64,000 bases of DNA from Panopea generosa (lineage: Eukaryota > Mollusca > Bivalvia > Adapedonta > Hiatellidae). The stretch covers positions 10,330,544-10,394,543 of the forward strand of contig CM055895.1 in NCBI GenBank assembly GCA_029582155.1, read 5' to 3'. Shown here in pieces: positions 62,345 to 64,000 of this stretch. The position numbers and the translations under genes are program-made. The notes under the pieces were generated by a model. That model was not told where the DNA came from and searched no databases. It saw only the letters and a program-made list of their open reading frames with translations. Numbering within the stretch: position 1 is the stretch's first letter; each line of letters begins with the position of its first letter.

Positions 62345-64000
62345 CTTCCATCAGTGGTCAACACTATGTAAGAAGTAATCGTACATCGTCTAACACATTA
62401 CGCTAAGCTCTTAGTACGCAACGTCTCCATCAGTGGTCAAAAACATATAAGACATAATCGTACATCGTCTAACAATTTCAATCAGCTCTAACGCAACATT
62501 TTCACAAGCAGTCAAAAACATATAAAAAAAAATCGAACATAGTCTAACACATTTCAATAACCTCTTTGTAAGCAGCATTGTTACAAGCAGTCAAAAATAT
62601 ATTAGAAATAATCGTTCATCGTCTAACATATTTCAATAAGCTCTTACGCAACAGTTTCACAAGCAGTCAAAACATATAAGAAATAATCGTACATCGTCCA
62701 ACACATTTCAATAAGCTCTTAGTACGCAGCATTTTCACAAGCAGTCAAAATATATAAGAAGTAATCGTACATCGTTTAACACATTTCAATAAGCTCTTAG
62801 TACGCAACATTTTCACAAGCAGACAAAATATATAAGAAATAACCGTACATCGTCTAGCACATTTCAATAAGCTCTTAGTGCGCAGCATTGTTACAAGCAG
62901 TCAAAACATATAAGAAATAATCGTACATCGTCTAGCACATTTCAATAAGCTCTTTGCACGCAGCATTTTCACAAGCAGTCAAAACATATAAGAAATAATC
63001 GTACATCGTCCAACACATTTCAATAAGCTCTTAGTACGCAGCATTTTCACAAGCAGTCAAAACATATAAGAAATAATCGTACATCGTGCTAGCACATTTC
63101 AATAAGCTCTTAGTTCGCAGCATTGTTACAAGCAGTCAAAACATATAAGAAATAATCGTACATCGTCCAACACATTTCAATAAGCCCTTTGCACGCAGCA
63201 TTTTCACAAGCAGTCAAAATATATAAGAAATAATCTTACATCGTCCAACACATTTCAATAAGCTCTTAGTACGCAACATTTTCACAAGCAGTCAAAATAT
63301 ATAAGAAATAATCGTACATCGTCTAGCACATTTCAATAAGCTCTTTGCACGCAACATTTTCACAAGAATTCAAAACATATAAGAAATAATCGTACATCGC
63401 CAAACACATTTCAATAAGCTCTTTGCACGCAGCATTTTCACAAGCAGTCAAAATATATAAGAAATAATCGTACATCGTCCAACACATTTCAATAAGCTCT
63501 TAGTACGCAACATTTTCACAAGCAGTCAAAATATATAAGAAATAATCGTACATCGTCTAGCACATTTCAATAAGCTCTTTGTACGCAGCATTTTCACAAG
63601 CAGTCAAAACATATAAGAAATAATCGTACATCGTCCAACACGTTTCCATAAGCTTTTTGTACGCAACACTTTCACAAGCAGTCAAAACATATAAGAAATA
63701 ATCGTACATCGTCTAACACATTTCAATAAGCTCTTAGTACGCAACATTTTCACAAGCAGTCAAAATATATAAGAAATAATCGTACATCGTCTAACACATT
63801 TCAATAAGCTCTTTGTACGCAGCATTTTCACATGCAGTCAAAACATATCAGAAATAATCGTACATCGTCTAACACAATTTAATAAGCCCTTTGTACGCAA
63901 CATTTTCACAAGCAGTCAAAACATATAAGAAATAATCGTACATCGTCTAACATATTTCAATAAGCCCTTTGTACGCAACATTTTCACAAGCAGTCAAAAC
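62345..64000. repeat. 78-bp satellite array, at least 21 units, continues past the window
   Basis: The unit is close to ATCGTACATCGTCTAACACA, TTTCAATAAGCTCTTAGTAC, GCAACATTTTCACAAGCAGT, CAAAACATATAAGAAATA (78 bp). The first two or three units (62345-62580) are diverged. Later ones differ at a few recurring positions (TTAGTAC or TTTGCAC, GCAGCA or GCAACA, CTAGC, CTAAC or CCAAC). Confidence 0.95.

Overview
This is eukaryotic, AT-rich, repeat-dense DNA. The one intact gene is a Rac-type small GTPase with six coding exons and GT/AG introns. The rest is mostly mobile elements, tRNA-derived SINEs, MITEs and large tandem arrays. A lophotrochozoan animal, most likely a mollusc, fits best (inference, from the Polinton, Harbinger, LINE and SINE mix and the intron-rich Rac gene). 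No prokaryotic features are present.

Layout. 1-2212: no gene seen; part of a dispersed repeat lies at 1690-2145. 2213-9139: a decayed, internally deleted Polinton/Maverick. It is bounded by a perfect 6-bp target duplication (GACTGA) and long terminal inverted repeats. It holds a DNA polymerase B pseudogene (minus strand), a phospholipase A2-like fragment and an integrase pseudogene with chromodomain remnant (plus strand). A 5'-truncated LINE is nested inside it. 9140-19680: intergenic DNA with SINEs, an inverted pair of 0.45-kb MITE-like elements and the second copy of the dispersed repeat. 19684-28993: a 9.3-kb array of a 73-bp satellite carrying nested large tandem duplications (1096 bp and 3437 bp). 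29527-31313: a decayed Harbinger-like transposon with a MITE nested in its transposase. 32385-36005: a 40-bp minisatellite. 36006-42680: mostly intergenic, with two MITEs, a SINE and a weak candidate for a secreted-protein gene. 42683-55278: the Rac gene (minus strand), 192 codons in six exons; its introns hold SINEs, a hairpin MITE, short tandem repeats and a (GAAT)n microsatellite. 55798-58580: a CTA/CTT trinucleotide array, a ~25-bp repeat and a 28-bp satellite, all just upstream of the Rac start codon. 58581-62340: largely featureless. 62345-64000: a 78-bp satellite running off the window end.

Only the Rac gene looks functional. It should encode a membrane-anchored, GTP-switched regulator of actin. 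The mobile-element genes all carry stops, frameshifts or deletions. Several repeats are visibly nested (LINE in Polinton, MITE in Harbinger, block duplications in the satellite), which gives a relative order of events.
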